DNA of 64,000 bases. Source: Rheinheimera sp. UJ63 (lineage in GTDB: Bacteria; Pseudomonadota; Gammaproteobacteria; Enterobacterales; Alteromonadaceae). A program made the position numbers and the translations under genes. Positions 27,018-35,205 of the stretch are shown one piece after another (positions within the stretch are counted from its first letter, which is position 1; every line of letters starts with the position of its first letter). The stretch lies in NCBI RefSeq assembly GCF_021568285.1, contig NZ_JAKGTQ010000001.1:310001-374000 (forward strand). Direction: 5' to 3'. Below the pieces are notes generated by a model. The model saw nothing but the letters and a program-made list of their open reading frames with translations. It made no database searches and was not told the origin of the DNA.

Positions 27018-28085
27018 CTGCCGTTTGATCGGCGTGGGTAAGGCCGGTAAAGCTGACTTTGGCAGTAAAAAAGTTGCCATAGTGAATAAATCGGTGAAGA
27101 TACGATTCTTCTCAGTAGTGCGCTTTAAATAATCATGCCCTGACGAGCCGCCGGTGCCTATTTTACTGCCCAACATCCGTTGTACCATCATGGCATGCTT
27201 GTAACGCCAGATCGTCAGTTGTTCATCAATCTCTGTTAAACAGGTTAATAACTGAAACGGTAAATTAAACAGCGGCTCTTCTTGATATAAGTTGATAAAC
27301 AAGGCCGACAGCATGGCTTTTTGACTTAACCGAAAACTACCTTGCTGTTGTAATTGCTGATATTTCTCCGGATCGAGTAAGGCCGAAAATTTTTCACGCG
27401 TACGGGCAATTTCTTGCAGCTGGAGATCACGCTCGGCATCCGATATCTGCTCAATTTGCGAAACGATACTCTGATCATTTTGCAGCATCTGTTCGGTTGC
27501 TTGTTGGTACATTTGCCAAAAACTAAAGTCTTCAAATTGTAAGAACGGCATGCGCTCTAACCACTTTTCAATGCGCTCAAACAAACTTGGCGCCTGTTCT
27601 AAGTTTTGTAAAAACTCACGATCGGTGGCATTTAACCGACTGTAAAATGAATTTTTGTCAAAATCGATGCGAAATTCGCTTTTTAAACCCAAACCAATTT
27701 CAAGCATTTTAAATTGAATGCTCTGAAAACCGGAGGCCGGCACCAAGTAATCGCGAAACGCCATAAAGTCTTGCGGTGTCATGGTTTCGATGACCGCAAT
27801 TTGCTGATTAAGCAGTTGCTGAATACTGATAATGCGCTTTAATTTATGCACCATACCGGTTAATTGTTCATCTTTGACTTCAGCTTCAGCAAACACCGCC
27901 ATCACAGCGCCAAGCTCATGCAAAATTTGTTTAAACCACAGTTCATAAACCTGATGCACTATAATGAATAAGGTTTCATCATGTGCTTCAGCGCCATAAC
28001 GCTTACTTTCTGGGGCTTGGGCGGTTAAAAGCTTGTCGAGTTGCAAGTAATCGCCGTAGTAACATGCTGTTGTATTTTTTTGCAT
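26988..28085 (-). CDS. kynA: Tryptophan 2,3-dioxygenase
   Basis: Haem enzyme oxidising L-tryptophan to N-formylkynurenine, first step of the kynurenine pathway; 365 residues from the ATG at 28085. Family signatures: the distal-pocket region HQVYELWFKQILHE, and near the C-terminus WRYKHAMMVQRMLG with the proximal His and GTGGSSGHDYL for substrate binding. A GTG at 28100 would add five residues; neither start has a strong Shine-Dalgarno, so the start is uncertain. No other kynurenine-pathway gene is in the window. Divergent from the ComFB-like gene, convergent with the deacetylase-like gene. Confidence 0.93.
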   Translation of the reverse strand: MQKNTTACYYGDYLQLDKLLTAQAPESKRYGAEAHDETLFIIVHQVYELWFKQILHELGAVMAVFAEAEVKDEQLTGMVHKLKRIISIQQLLNQQIAVIETMTPQDFMAFRDYLVPASGFQSIQFKMLEIGLGLKSEFRIDFDKNSFYSRLNATDREFLQNLEQAPSLFERIEKWLERMPFLQFEDFSFWQMYQQATEQMLQNDQSIVSQIEQISDAERDLQLQEIARTREKFSALLDPEKYQQLQQQGSFRLSQKAMLSALFINLYQEEPLFNLPFQLLTCLTEIDEQLTIWRYKHAMMVQRMLGSKIGTGGSSGHDYLKRTTEKNRIFTDLFTMATFLLPKSALPALPTPIKRQLGFYFAPQA

Positions 28086-28209
28086 ACGTTTAATAACCAC
28101 TTATCGCTGTTCAGCGCATTGTAACAAGGCGCGCGACTAACTCAATCTTTCAGTAGTCTTTTCGAGCAAAGCTGATTATGCTTAAAGCACATTTATCAGG
28201 AGAAACGCC

Positions 28210-28467
28210 ATGACATTGGATAGCGATATTCATAATTTTTATGAAAAATTATTGTTAGATCATATTGTTGAGCTGGGATTAGACCAAGAAAAGGAAAGCG
28301 AGTATCTGGCTGATCTATGCTGTATCTCTTTAAACTTATTACCCCCCCGATACATTCGCTATGAAGTGGACATGTCTTTTTACATGCCACAAAGCGAGCG
28401 CTTTGAAATGCAAATGAAAGTAAAAGAGGCGGTTAGCCGTGCCCGTAGCTTTTTGGATAATCAGTAA
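28210..28467 (+). CDS. ComFB-like protein
   Basis: 85-residue acidic protein matching the late-competence ComFB family in pattern: N-terminal [14 protein letters not shown], then a Cys pair ([13 protein letters not shown]) and a helical tail. ComFB-type domains in Gammaproteobacteria are often stand-alone and of unclear function; in cyanobacteria members bind cyclic dinucleotides. Good Shine-Dalgarno (CAGGAGAAACGCC before ATG). Its stop overlaps the ybaM start (TAATG), so both are co-translated. Confidence 0.8.
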   Translation: MTLDSDIHNFYEKLLLDHIVELGLDQEKESEYLADLCCISLNLLPPRYIRYEVDMSFYMPQSERFEMQMKVKEAVSRARSFLDNQ

Positions 28468-28622
28468 TGTCACCTCTTGAGCAGGCACCCGACCATGTCA
28501 AACTGGCCGTTGATCTTATTGTGTTGCTAGAGCAACAGCAATTACCGGCAGACACCTTGCTCGCGGCCTTAAAATTAGTCGTCAAAGATACTGAGAACAA
28601 ACTGGCCGCAGCTTCGCAATAA
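28467..28622 (+). CDS. ybaM: YbaM-family (DUF2496) small protein
   Basis: 51 residues, hand translated: [17 protein letters not shown] then [20 protein letters not shown]. This aligns along its length with E. coli YbaM ([16 protein letters not shown]). Function unknown. It shares one base with the preceding stop codon. In enterobacteria ybaM sits between priC and apt, so it is a marker of the old dnaX neighbourhood. Confidence 0.85.
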   Translation: MSPLEQAPDHVKLAVDLIVLLEQQQLPADTLLAALKLVVKDTENKLAAASQ

Positions 28623-28669
28623 GCGCTGAGTAGCGAACATCTCACAAGCTTCGGTCAAGCTTAGGGGCC

Positions 28670-28891
28670 AGATACCTAGACCCCTTAACGTTTTCGCCGT
28701 TGGCGAGATACTTTCTTTTGCGTCGCCAAAAGAAAGTATCCAAAGAAAATGCGACCCTACGTTGCAGCGAAAGCCCGGCTCAACCTAACACAGCCAAGGC
28801 GACGAGGTAACTCGTTCGGCACTACCGTGCCTCGCTCAAACACCCCTCGTCTTAAAACCTTGGCCGCGCTAGGTTGCCCGGCTTGCAACGT
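28670..28891. repeat. Folded intergenic repeat, copy A
   Basis: The first 88 bases (28670-28757) are nearly identical to 29069-29155. They include a perfect 14-bp inverted repeat, GATACTTTCTTTTG (28707-28720) with CAAAAGAAAGTATC (28727-28740). The rest forms one long branched-free hairpin: ACGTTGCA/TGCAACGT (outer arm ends at 28891), CAACCTA/TAGGTTG, CCAAGG/CCTTGG (28794-28799 with 28858-28863), GACGAGG/CCTCGTC (28801-28807 with 28845-28851), GGCAC/GTGCC (28818-28822 with 28827-28831). Similar sequences are familiar to me as dispersed intergenic repeats in gammaproteobacteria. Confidence 0.8.
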
Positions 28892-28951
28892 AATGGGATA
28901 AAAAGCACAATCACTTCGAATTGATGCTGGGCGAGTTAATAGCGAAGTAAA

Positions 28952-29029
28952 CTTTGGCTGGAGACGTCTTTTTCAGGGATGAAAAAGAGGAGCGTACAGG
29001 GAGGTATTTACCGCGTGCTCCAGCCAAAG
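28952..29029. repeat. Large inverted repeat between the two folded repeat copies
   Basis: CTTTGGCTGGAG (28952-28963) pairs perfectly with CTCCAGCCAAAG (29018-29029), and within it TCTTTTTCA pairs with TGAAAAAGA around GGGA. The inner part resembles a widespread Alteromonadales intergenic motif. No ORF or mobile-element gene is associated. Confidence 0.7.
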
Positions 29030-29068
29030 CTTTACGCAGCGCTTAACGTTTTGCAATCTTCTAGCTTC

Positions 29069-29282
29069 AGATACCTAAACCCTTAACGTTTTCGCCGTTG
29101 GCGAGATACTTTCTTTTGCGTCGCCAAAAGAAAGTATCCAAAGAAAATGCGACCCCACTTCCGCTCTAAAGCCCAACTGCTCATGCGCTGTCCAAGGCGA
29201 AAACGTAACTCGCGCGGCGCTAGCGTCGCCGCACTCAAACACCCGTTTTCTTAAAACCTTGGCCAACGATGTTCAGTCGGCT
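29069..29282. repeat. Folded intergenic repeat, copy B
   Basis: Second copy, about 399 bases after copy A. The 5' block is nearly identical, including the 14-bp inverted repeat (29105-29118 with 29125-29138). The 3' block has diverged in sequence but keeps the same fold: CCAAGG/CCTTGG (29192-29197 with 29257-29262), GAAAACG/CGTTTTC (29199-29205 with 29244-29250), GCGGCG/CGCCGC inside, and AGCC..ACTG/CAGT.GGCT outside. Small ORFs called here (29075-29266 minus, 29259-29450 plus) are by-products of the repeat. Confidence 0.8.
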
Positions 29283-29478
29283 CGCTGCAAAGGGGGGAAA
29301 CCTTTCAGGTCAGATACAAATCTTTTCGACAGGTTGCTCCGCATGCAACGTAAGGGGATTAACAGCATAAACAGCTATGACTTTTTGCATTCACTTGGAT
29401 TTATGCGGGGCGAGTTAACGGCGAAACAGCAGCTTATGTCAGCGTTTTGAATAAAATAGAGTCAACAACGAGGGGTTT

Positions 29479-29592
29479 GGGTGGCAACTCCACCAGCCAC
29501 ATCCCGGCACATACATCATAAACTGTGGCTGCTTCCTTCCGGACCTGACCAGGTTCGCCTACTAGTATTGCGAGAGGACCAATGGAGTTACC
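29479..29592 (-). ncRNA. ffs: 4.5S signal recognition particle RNA
   Basis: RNA partner of Ffh, needed for co-translational targeting of membrane proteins. Read on the minus strand, it holds the invariant domain IV: CAGGTCAGGTCCGGAAGGAA then GCAGCC, followed by GTGCCGGGATGTGGCTGG. The ends pair: GGTAACTCCA at the 5' end with TGGAGTTGCC near the 3' end. About 114 bases, as in E. coli. The exact ends are inferred from pairing. A good promoter lies just upstream; no obvious intrinsic terminator follows. Confidence 0.95.
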
Positions 29593-29618
29593 ATGGTATT
29601 GCCTTAACGGCAGCGCGC

Positions 29619-29647
29619 ATTATCCGCAAAACCGTTCGGGGTTGCAA
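29619..29647 (-). promoter_or_regulatory. Sigma-70 promoter of ffs
   Basis: Minus strand: TTGCAA (29647-29642), 17-base spacer, GATAAT (29624-29619), then the GC-rich discriminator GCGCGC. The start would be about 20-25 bases before the mature 5' end, leaving a leader to be trimmed. A GC-rich discriminator is typical of stringently controlled stable-RNA promoters. Confidence 0.8.
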
Positions 29648-29693
29648 GTGCTAAGCAGCAAGCTGCAACCCTAACGCTGATAAAAACCACAGT

Positions 29694-30563
29694 TTAATTA
29701 CCTAAAGCTTGCTGATAGGTCTGCAGCACCGCTTTTAAACGACGTTGTTGCGCCCCTGATAAGCGTAATAATTGTTTCTGCGCTTCAGGTAACGCCTCTA
29801 ACTGCGGATCAGCGTAAATATACATGACCGAAGGGCGGATTAATTCTGGCTGACTCGACAGCTCTGGCGTAGCCAGCAATAGATTAATCGTTTGACGTAA
29901 ACGCTGTTCAAAACTCATGTCAGGATAGCCTAGCTCAGCGAAAGCCTCGTCAAGCAAGGGTTGATAACGCGCTTTCAAAGCCAATAACTGTCTAGCTGGT
30001 ACGCTTTCTAACAGCTGAATATATGGCTCATAGCGGGCGGCATTCGCAGCAGCCATCCGAAAACGATCCGGGGCCACTTGCTCAACTAAAAAAGCGTCAG
30101 CCGGTGCAGATAATACAGCATGGCCTGCGACTAATCGGCCTTGCGCTAAATTATCAACCGTGACCACAAAATGCCGCACCATATCTTCACGATTAAATAG
30201 CGATGCCATACCCGCTTTCCAGTTCAGCGCTAACAGATCGTCGCTAATCACTTTATCAGAGACATTTAACGGTGGTAACGGCGGTAGCTCGGGTTTTACT
30301 TCGGCCACGGGTGTTTCAATGGTTGTTATCGGCTCTGGCATAACGGCAGGTTCGTTAACGGCTTCAGGTTGCATTTGCTCAGCTTGCTCTACTGCGGCCA
30401 CTTGTTCGGGTTGCGGTAATAATACCGGTGGCAGCGTGACGGTTTCGGTCGGTTCGGCCGGCCCTTTGAATAAAAACCATAATGCAGCGATAATGATTAA
30501 TACTACGCCGGCTAAACCGGCATAATAAACGGACTGTCCACCACCTGAAGCTTGTTGTGACAT
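29694..30563 (-). CDS. DUF3014 domain membrane-anchored protein
   Basis: 289 residues: short cytoplasmic N-terminus, one membrane helix (about residues 13-32, VYYAGLAGVVLIIIAALWFLF), a Pro/Glu-rich spacer (40-95), then a globular periplasmic domain of the DUF3014 family with MASLFNREDMVRHFVVTVDN and YEPYIQLLESVPARQLL. Function unknown. Divergent from the patatin gene and just downstream-facing of ffs on the same strand, without evident operon partners. Confidence 0.85.
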   Translation of the reverse strand: MSQQASGGGQSVYYAGLAGVVLIIIAALWFLFKGPAEPTETVTLPPVLLPQPEQVAAVEQAEQMQPEAVNEPAVMPEPITTIETPVAEVKPELPPLPPLNVSDKVISDDLLALNWKAGMASLFNREDMVRHFVVTVDNLAQGRLVAGHAVLSAPADAFLVEQVAPDRFRMAAANAARYEPYIQLLESVPARQLLALKARYQPLLDEAFAELGYPDMSFEQRLRQTINLLLATPELSSQPELIRPSVMYIYADPQLEALPEAQKQLLRLSGAQQRRLKAVLQTYQQALGN

Positions 30564-30700
30564 AATGATTTACCTGTGCTTTTGAAATAAATTGCCCTTT
30601 AGGGCGTCTAGCATTGCATTAATCTCAATTATCAGCAATATACTAATTGAAGAGTTCAGGTTGTAAAAAAAGTTCAGTGAAGGATGTTTAACACCTTATT

Positions 30701-31843
30701 ATGCAAACAGACCCCACAGTAACATCTAGCAAGACCGCATTAATGTTAACCGGTGGTGGCGCACGAGCGGCCTATCAAGTTGGTGTGCTTAAAGCGATTG
30801 CCAGTCAATATCCACGCAGTAGCCCACTGCCATTTAAGATTATCAGTGGCACTTCTGCTGGCGCCATTAATGGTGCAGGCCTTGCCTGCTATGCCTCTTG
30901 TTTTCATTTAGGGGTGAAAAAAATTGAATCGGTTTGGCGAAACTTTCATACCGCGCAGGTGTATTACTCTGATTATCCTCGGCTAATTCGCCATCAAATT
31001 CGCAATGTTTACAGTGCCTTTCAAGCAGACTATGCCAATAAAAAACCGGTCAGCTTACTGGATAACAAACCGCTTAAGCAGTTATTGAACAAAATTCTCG
31101 ACTTGCAGCGCATTGACCAAAATATCATGCGAGGTTATCTGTCTAGCTTCTCGGTAACCGCCTCTTGCTATAACACCGGCGATTCGATTAGCTTTTTTCA
31201 ATCTGATACCGCAGAAGAATGGCGCCGAGCCAAACGTTGTGGCCAACGCACCCTGTTAGATGTGCATCATTTAATGGCTTCTGCGGCAATACCACTGCTG
31301 TTTCCCTCGGTACGTATCCATCAACGCTACTTTGGTGATGGCTCTGTGAATCAATTGGCTCCCCTTAGCTCGCCGATCCATTTGGGGGCTGATAAAATTT
31401 TGATTATTGGTGTCGACGACCCACGCCGAGGTGCTTTTCGAGAGCGCAGCTTACACCACCCGGATTTAGCCACGGTGGCAGGTCATTTACTTGATACGGT
31501 ATTTACCGACACGCTGAACTCCGATTTAGAGCGAATGCAGCGCATCAATAAAACGGTTGAGCTGTTAAAGCAGCACAATATTGAAACGGAACTCAAGCCC
31601 GTGCAAAGCTACATGATTAATCCAAGCCAAAATTTTAATCAATTAGCAAGTGAATACTTTTTGTGTTTACCGATCGCCATTCGCACCCTATTGCGCGTTA
31701 CGGGTATTCGGCAACACTCTGATTCAAGCTTAGTCAGTTATTTATTATTCGAACAAAAATACACGCGCCGTTTAATTGAATTAGGCTATGAAGATGGTAT
31801 GCAGCAGATGGATCGTATCATGCAATTTCTTGCCGCACCGTAA
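30701..31843 (+). CDS. Patatin-like phospholipase
   Basis: 380-residue predicted acyl hydrolase. The oxyanion motif TGGGARAAYQVGVL (residues 17-30), nucleophile elbow GTSAG (Ser52) and catalytic Asp in FGDGSVNQLAPLS are all present, so the Ser-Asp dyad is complete. No signal peptide is seen, suggesting a cytoplasmic or membrane-associated enzyme acting on lipid acyl chains. The start ATG has only a distant AAGGA; a later ATG at residue 15 is directly before the oxyanion loop and less likely. Confidence 0.9.
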   Translation: MQTDPTVTSSKTALMLTGGGARAAYQVGVLKAIASQYPRSSPLPFKIISGTSAGAINGAGLACYASCFHLGVKKIESVWRNFHTAQVYYSDYPRLIRHQIRNVYSAFQADYANKKPVSLLDNKPLKQLLNKILDLQRIDQNIMRGYLSSFSVTASCYNTGDSISFFQSDTAEEWRRAKRCGQRTLLDVHHLMASAAIPLLFPSVRIHQRYFGDGSVNQLAPLSSPIHLGADKILIIGVDDPRRGAFRERSLHHPDLATVAGHLLDTVFTDTLNSDLERMQRINKTVELLKQHNIETELKPVQSYMINPSQNFNQLASEYFLCLPIAIRTLLRVTGIRQHSDSSLVSYLLFEQKYTRRLIELGYEDGMQQMDRIMQFLAAP

Positions 31844-31977
31844 AATTAATGCCGTCAAAAAACCGCCAACCTTAAACAAAATTAAACTTAACTGCATAAA
31901 AACAACAACTTAAAAAACTGGCCTAACATTTGCTTTATCCTTATCAGTGCAACAATAAATTCTGGTAAGGTGAGCAT

Positions 31978-32919
31978 ATGTGGCAAGAATCAAGCAACTT
32001 AACTAATGCGTTTGGTGACTTATCCATCGGCAGTATTTGGCAAGAAACTCCAGATTGCAGTGAAAGCAGTTTAGTCAGTCAATTACAAACCACCTTAGAT
32101 TTGCAGCAACAATTGGATATTTTTTCCATGAGCGCAGGTCGTGTTTTGCCTCTGTGCGGAATGACTTTAAATACCCACTCCAGCAACTTGCAAGCCCGCG
32201 GTTCAAAAAAAGGGGCTTACCAACACCAATCAAAATTGGTGTTAGAAAACCAAGTTTTAGCTGAAATTAGTTATGATTCGGCGCACGCGTTTACGCCTTT
32301 AGTGCAACGGCAATTGCTGTTGTTAGAATCAGAGTGGCTATTTGCATTGCGTAATGCCCTACTTGTCAGCCGCTTGCAGCAAATGGCTTTGAAAGATCCA
32401 TTAACCACGTTAGGCAACCGTCGCTTTTTTGACGATAGTTTTGTCAAAGCCGTGCAACTGGCTAAGCGCCATCAACTGCCCTTTACGTTATTGTTATTAG
32501 ATTTAGATAACTTTAAACAAGTTAATGATAACTCCGGCCACTATGTGGGTGATGAGGTGTTGATCGCGGTAGCAGATTGTATGCGGGAATCGTTAAGAGC
32601 CACTGACAGTTTGTTCCGCTTTGGTGGTGATGAATTTGCAGTATTACTCTCTGATAGCGATGCAGAACATGCAGATGTGGTGGCTGAGCGTTTACTGCAA
32701 AGCATTGATACAAATGCTTTTTTAGCGAGCCATAACGTTGGCTGCAGTATCGGTATGGCGCGGTTATCGGCTGAACAACAACCGCGTGATTTATTTCATG
32801 CCGCCGATGAAGCCTTATATCAGGCTAAATCATCAGGCAAAGGTCGGGTCAGTCAATATAATGGCGGCCGCGTTAAGTTGCTAGAAAAGGCAGCTCATTC
32901 TCTGTTGGCTGCCAGCTAA
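31978..32919 (+). CDS. Diguanylate cyclase (GGDEF domain)
   Basis: 313 residues. The GGDEF domain begins at DPLTTLGNRRFF (140-151) and carries the active-site loop GGDEF (216-220) plus the product-inhibition site RATD (207-210) five residues before it, so it should make c-di-GMP and be feedback-inhibited. The N-terminal 130 residues contain no membrane helix and I cannot assign a sensor family. The 3' end overlaps the convergent tilS gene by 47 bases. Confidence 0.92.
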   Translation: MWQESSNLTNAFGDLSIGSIWQETPDCSESSLVSQLQTTLDLQQQLDIFSMSAGRVLPLCGMTLNTHSSNLQARGSKKGAYQHQSKLVLENQVLAEISYDSAHAFTPLVQRQLLLLESEWLFALRNALLVSRLQQMALKDPLTTLGNRRFFDDSFVKAVQLAKRHQLPFTLLLLDLDNFKQVNDNSGHYVGDEVLIAVADCMRESLRATDSLFRFGGDEFAVLLSDSDAEHADVVAERLLQSIDTNAFLASHNVGCSIGMARLSAEQQPRDLFHAADEALYQAKSSGKGRVSQYNGGRVKLLEKAAHSLLAAS

Positions 32920-34204
32920 GCCACGCTTTAGCTTGTTCATCGCTGTAGCTACTGGCATAACCGGCGACTAACACCAATTTGCCCTCCTGCAGCAGCAACG
33001 GTATTTGCCCTCGCTGCCAAGGGGGCAATTGCCATTGCTTAAACCACTGCTTTAACGGCTTAGTCTGCTTCCCTGCCGGTTTAAACGGCAAATTTAACAT
33101 ACCAAATACCACTTGATACTGCTGTGACGCTTCAGCTAATGCTAATGATCCTGCTACCTTGGTTTTATGCCAGAGTAACTGCCCCAGATCCTCGGGCAGC
33201 TGACAAGCTTGTTGCCAAGTTAATACGCAACTCGGTAAGGCTTGCCGTTGAGAATCGTTATTCAGTAAATAAAGATGCTGTTGATAACGGCGAACCAGCA
33301 AGCGCCCGGCCACTAATTGCGGCTGAGCATCGGCTTTCGCCGCGATAACTTGCTGTTTTAACGTTAAAAGCCACTGTGTTTCTGGATTAAAGCCGGCAGC
33401 ATATAACCAACGGCGTAACACCAAATCTTGCTGTAACGGATGCTGCTGACTCAGTGCAATAATATCGAGCTTATTTGGCGTGGCACAACGCGCTAACGCT
33501 TGTTCGGTATAATATTCCGCCAAACTGGCGGCATCTTGCAGATGTTGCACACTGCGCCCTACCGTACTGAGCCACTGCGGCCAGCGCTGTTTTAATACCG
33601 GGCTCACCGTATGTCGCACAAAATTGCGCTCAAACTCGGTGTTCTGATTACTTTCATCTTCTACCCAAGACAACGCATGGCGAGTGGCATAATCCACTAA
33701 CTGTTGGCGGCTGATGGCCAGTAACGGCCGCCACAACTGGCCCTTGGCAAAATGTCGACGGCTTGGCATGGCGGCTAAACCGTTTAAGCCGGCACCGCGC
33801 TTTAACGCTAGCAGTAGGGTCTCGAATTGATCATCGGCATGATGTGCGCACACTAAGCTCGTTTGAGGCTCAGTAATGTAATCCGCGAGTACCTGATACC
33901 GAGCGCGGCGTGCTTGTTGCTCAATATTGGTATTAGACGGCAGGTGTACATGGCAAAGCTCAAAAGGCAGGTTAAGCTGTTGACACTGTTGCTGGCAAAA
34001 ACGGGCCCAGGCATCGGCTTGCGGGCTTAGCCCGTGATGTACATGCACCACTTGCAAGGGAATGGCGTGTTGTTGGCATAAAGGCCAAAGTAAATGCAAT
34101 AAAACTTGTGAGTCTAAGCCACCGCTATAAGCCAACACCAGCCGCGAGGGCTGGTGTTGATGCAGTTGCTTGAGCAAATACTGGCTTAAGTCTGTTCGGT
34201 GCAA
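32873..34204 (-). CDS. tilS: tRNA(Ile)-lysidine synthetase
   Basis: Converts C34 of the AUA-reading tRNA-Ile to lysidine using ATP and lysine, making the tRNA read AUA. 443 residues with the PP-loop SGGLDS (residues 27-32), the N-type ATPase core, then TilS substrate-binding and C-terminal domains. It is the last gene of the rpsB-accA-tilS run, starting 28 bases after the accA stop. It overlaps the diguanylate cyclase gene tail to tail. Confidence 0.95.
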   Translation of the reverse strand: MHRTDLSQYLLKQLHQHQPSRLVLAYSGGLDSQVLLHLLWPLCQQHAIPLQVVHVHHGLSPQADAWARFCQQQCQQLNLPFELCHVHLPSNTNIEQQARRARYQVLADYITEPQTSLVCAHHADDQFETLLLALKRGAGLNGLAAMPSRRHFAKGQLWRPLLAISRQQLVDYATRHALSWVEDESNQNTEFERNFVRHTVSPVLKQRWPQWLSTVGRSVQHLQDAASLAEYYTEQALARCATPNKLDIIALSQQHPLQQDLVLRRWLYAAGFNPETQWLLTLKQQVIAAKADAQPQLVAGRLLVRRYQQHLYLLNNDSQRQALPSCVLTWQQACQLPEDLGQLLWHKTKVAGSLALAEASQQYQVVFGMLNLPFKPAGKQTKPLKQWFKQWQLPPWQRGQIPLLLQEGKLVLVAGYASSYSDEQAKAWLSWQPTENELPFLAT

Positions 34205-34231
34205 AGCTGGCCTATCCTCAGCTAGCTATGC

Positions 34232-35188
34232 TTAACAATAACCGTAAGACATTAAACGCTTGTAGCGTTTTTCTAGTAATTCTGCGGTGCTGAGTTTCTG
34301 TAGCTTCTCTAAGTCACGCAGTAAAGCCTGCTTTAAAGTGCTGGCCATTTGCTCTGGCGAGCGATGGGCGCCACCTAGTGGCTCAGTAATCACTTCGTCA
34401 ATTAATTTTAGCTCTTTTAACCGACCGGCAGTAATACCCATAGCATCAGCCGCTAATGGCGCTTTTTCAGCGCTTTTCCATAAAATAGAGGCACAGCCTT
34501 CTGGCGAGATAACCGAATACGTGCTGTATTGCAACATATTCACTTTGTCGCCCACACCAATAGCTAAAGCACCACCAGAACCACCTTCACCCACTACCGT
34601 ACAGATCACCGGCACTTTTAAACCGGCCATCACTTTTAAATTACGGGCAATGGCTTCAGATTGACCGCGCTCTTCAGCGCCGATACCTGGATATGCACCT
34701 GGCGTATCAATAAAGGTAATGATCGGTAATTTAAAGCGTTCGGCCATTTCCATTAAGCGTAAGGCTTTGCGATAACCTTCTGGTCTTGGCATACCAAAGT
34801 TACGACGGATTTTTTCTTTCGTATCGCGACCTTTTTGATGGCCGATGACCATCACCGCTTGTTCACCAAGACGGGCCGTTCCGCCGACAATCGCATTGTC
34901 ATTAGCAAAAGCCCGATCGCCACACAGCTCATCAAAATCGGTGAACATATGCCGAAGATAATCAAAGGTATATGGCCGACGAGGATGGCGCGCTAATTGT
35001 GCAACTTGCCAGGCACCTAATTCCGCAAAAATCTTTTTGGTCAGCGTCAGGCTTTTTTCTTTTAATTTGTTAATTTCTTCTTCTAACCCAAGATCATAAT
35101 CGCCATTGCGAGTGACATTGCGTAATTCGTCTATTTTTGCTTCCAGTTCAGCAATAGGTTGCTCAAACTCTAAATAATTCAGCATCAT
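34232..35188 (-). CDS. accA: Acetyl-CoA carboxylase carboxyltransferase subunit alpha
   Basis: Forms malonyl-CoA with AccD, the committed step of fatty-acid synthesis. 318 residues, typical length. Crotonase-like core with [38 protein letters not shown] and [16 protein letters not shown]. There are two adjacent ATG codons at the start ([11 protein letters not shown]), and the second may be used. 17 bases separate it from the dnaE stop, the usual dnaE-accA pairing. Confidence 0.97.
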   Translation of the reverse strand: MMLNYLEFEQPIAELEAKIDELRNVTRNGDYDLGLEEEINKLKEKSLTLTKKIFAELGAWQVAQLARHPRRPYTFDYLRHMFTDFDELCGDRAFANDNAIVGGTARLGEQAVMVIGHQKGRDTKEKIRRNFGMPRPEGYRKALRLMEMAERFKLPIITFIDTPGAYPGIGAEERGQSEAIARNLKVMAGLKVPVICTVVGEGGSGGALAIGVGDKVNMLQYSTYSVISPEGCASILWKSAEKAPLAADAMGITAGRLKELKLIDEVITEPLGGAHRSPEQMASTLKQALLRDLEKLQKLSTAELLEKRYKRLMSYGYC

Positions 35189-35205
35189 CGACTATCACTA
35201 CCTAA

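Noticed and set aside
29075..29450. Small ORFs of 63 codons on both strands in repeat copy B
   Set aside because: They fall on the structured repeat, and the compensatory changes between copies favour selection on folding rather than on protein.
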